A DNA stretch of 6,007 bases from an uncultured Lachnospiraceae bacterium (GTDB lineage Bacteria; Bacillota; Clostridia; Lachnospirales; Lachnospiraceae). A program made the translations under genes and the position numbers. This document shows positions 5,908 to 6,007 of this stretch, one piece after another. Each line of letters starts with the position of its first letter. Position 1 is the first letter of the stretch. The stretch is taken from contig CAMALD010000097.1 of the NCBI GenBank assembly GCA_945836355.1, positions 1-6,007 of the forward strand, in the 5' to 3' direction. The notes beneath the pieces are model-generated. The model saw only the letters and a list, made by a program, of their open reading frames with translations, made no database searches and was not told the origin of the DNA.

Positions 5908-5942
5908 AAAGGCTCTGGCGATTATACGTTCAGAGCTTTTTT
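5908..5942 (+). terminator. Intrinsic terminator of the gene cluster
   Basis: GCTCTG (5912-5917) pairs with CAGAGC (5931-5936) around a 13-base loop, and the stem extends through AAAG (5908-5911) pairing with the first bases of a TTTTTT run (5937-5942). It is the only clear stem plus U-run in the window, and it ends the transcript after dapL. Confidence 0.85.
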
Positions 5943-5983
5943 ATGTCTGAACCTAGTACACCGAATAATAAATAACTAACACC

Positions 5984-5989
5984 TTGACT
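5984..5989 (+). promoter_or_regulatory. Possible -35 element of a downstream gene
   Basis: TTGACT matches five of six bases of the TTGACA consensus and follows an AT-rich stretch after the terminator. The expected -10 element would fall beyond the window edge, so this is only a candidate. Confidence 0.2.
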
Positions 5990-6007
5990 TGTCTGATTTT
6001 TCATCTG

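Noticed and set aside
1..6007. CRISPR arrays, tRNA or rRNA genes, insertion sequences, attachment sites
   Set aside because: I saw no regularly spaced repeats, no cloverleaf sequence with conserved T-loop, no transposase frame and no terminal inverted repeats. Base composition and codon use look even across the window.

Overview
The window looks like chromosomal DNA from an anaerobic, low-to-mid GC clostridium, most likely of the Lachnospiraceae type. This rests on several things seen together: a SufB/SufC-only Fe-S assembly pair, a type I glutamine synthetase homologue followed by an ANTAR regulator (the clostridial glnA-nitR arrangement), the LL-diaminopimelate aminotransferase route to meso-DAP, and strong AGGAGG-type ribosome binding sites. 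The family assignments are firm; the taxonomic placement is inference.

All six genes lie on the + strand and are tightly packed. Positions 11-727 and 749-1666 encode a SufC-family ATPase and its SufB-family scaffold partner, the two-gene form of the SUF machinery (called SMS, smsC-smsB, in recent literature). Positions 1696-3033 encode a GSI-alpha glutamine synthetase homologue. Positions 3102-3644 encode an ANTAR RNA-binding antiterminator whose receiver domain has lost its phosphorylation residues. Positions 3699-4535 (dapF) and 4631-5848 (dapL) encode two consecutive enzymes of meso-DAP/lysine synthesis, acting in the order DapL then DapF. I see no convincing intrinsic terminator until 5908-5942, after dapL, so one transcript could cover all six genes. 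The largest internal gap (4536-4630) holds two hairpins.

The main discovery candidate is the glutamine synthetase homologue. Its fold, most metal ligands, and its ATP- and glutamate-binding arginines are kept. However, all five residues known to form the ammonium site of bacterial GS (Asp50', Ser53', Tyr179, Glu212, Glu327 in Salmonella numbering) are replaced, by Asn, Ala, Phe, Ala and Gly. The Arg that mediates glutamine feedback in Bacillus GS (R62) is Ser, and the loop after the catalytic arginines is altered. A coordinated loss of this one site suggests either a ligase that joins glutamate (or another carboxylate) to an amine other than ammonia, or a non-catalytic sensor paired with the ANTAR protein. 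Its position beside Fe-S assembly and glutamate-using DAP genes gives context but does not identify the substrate.
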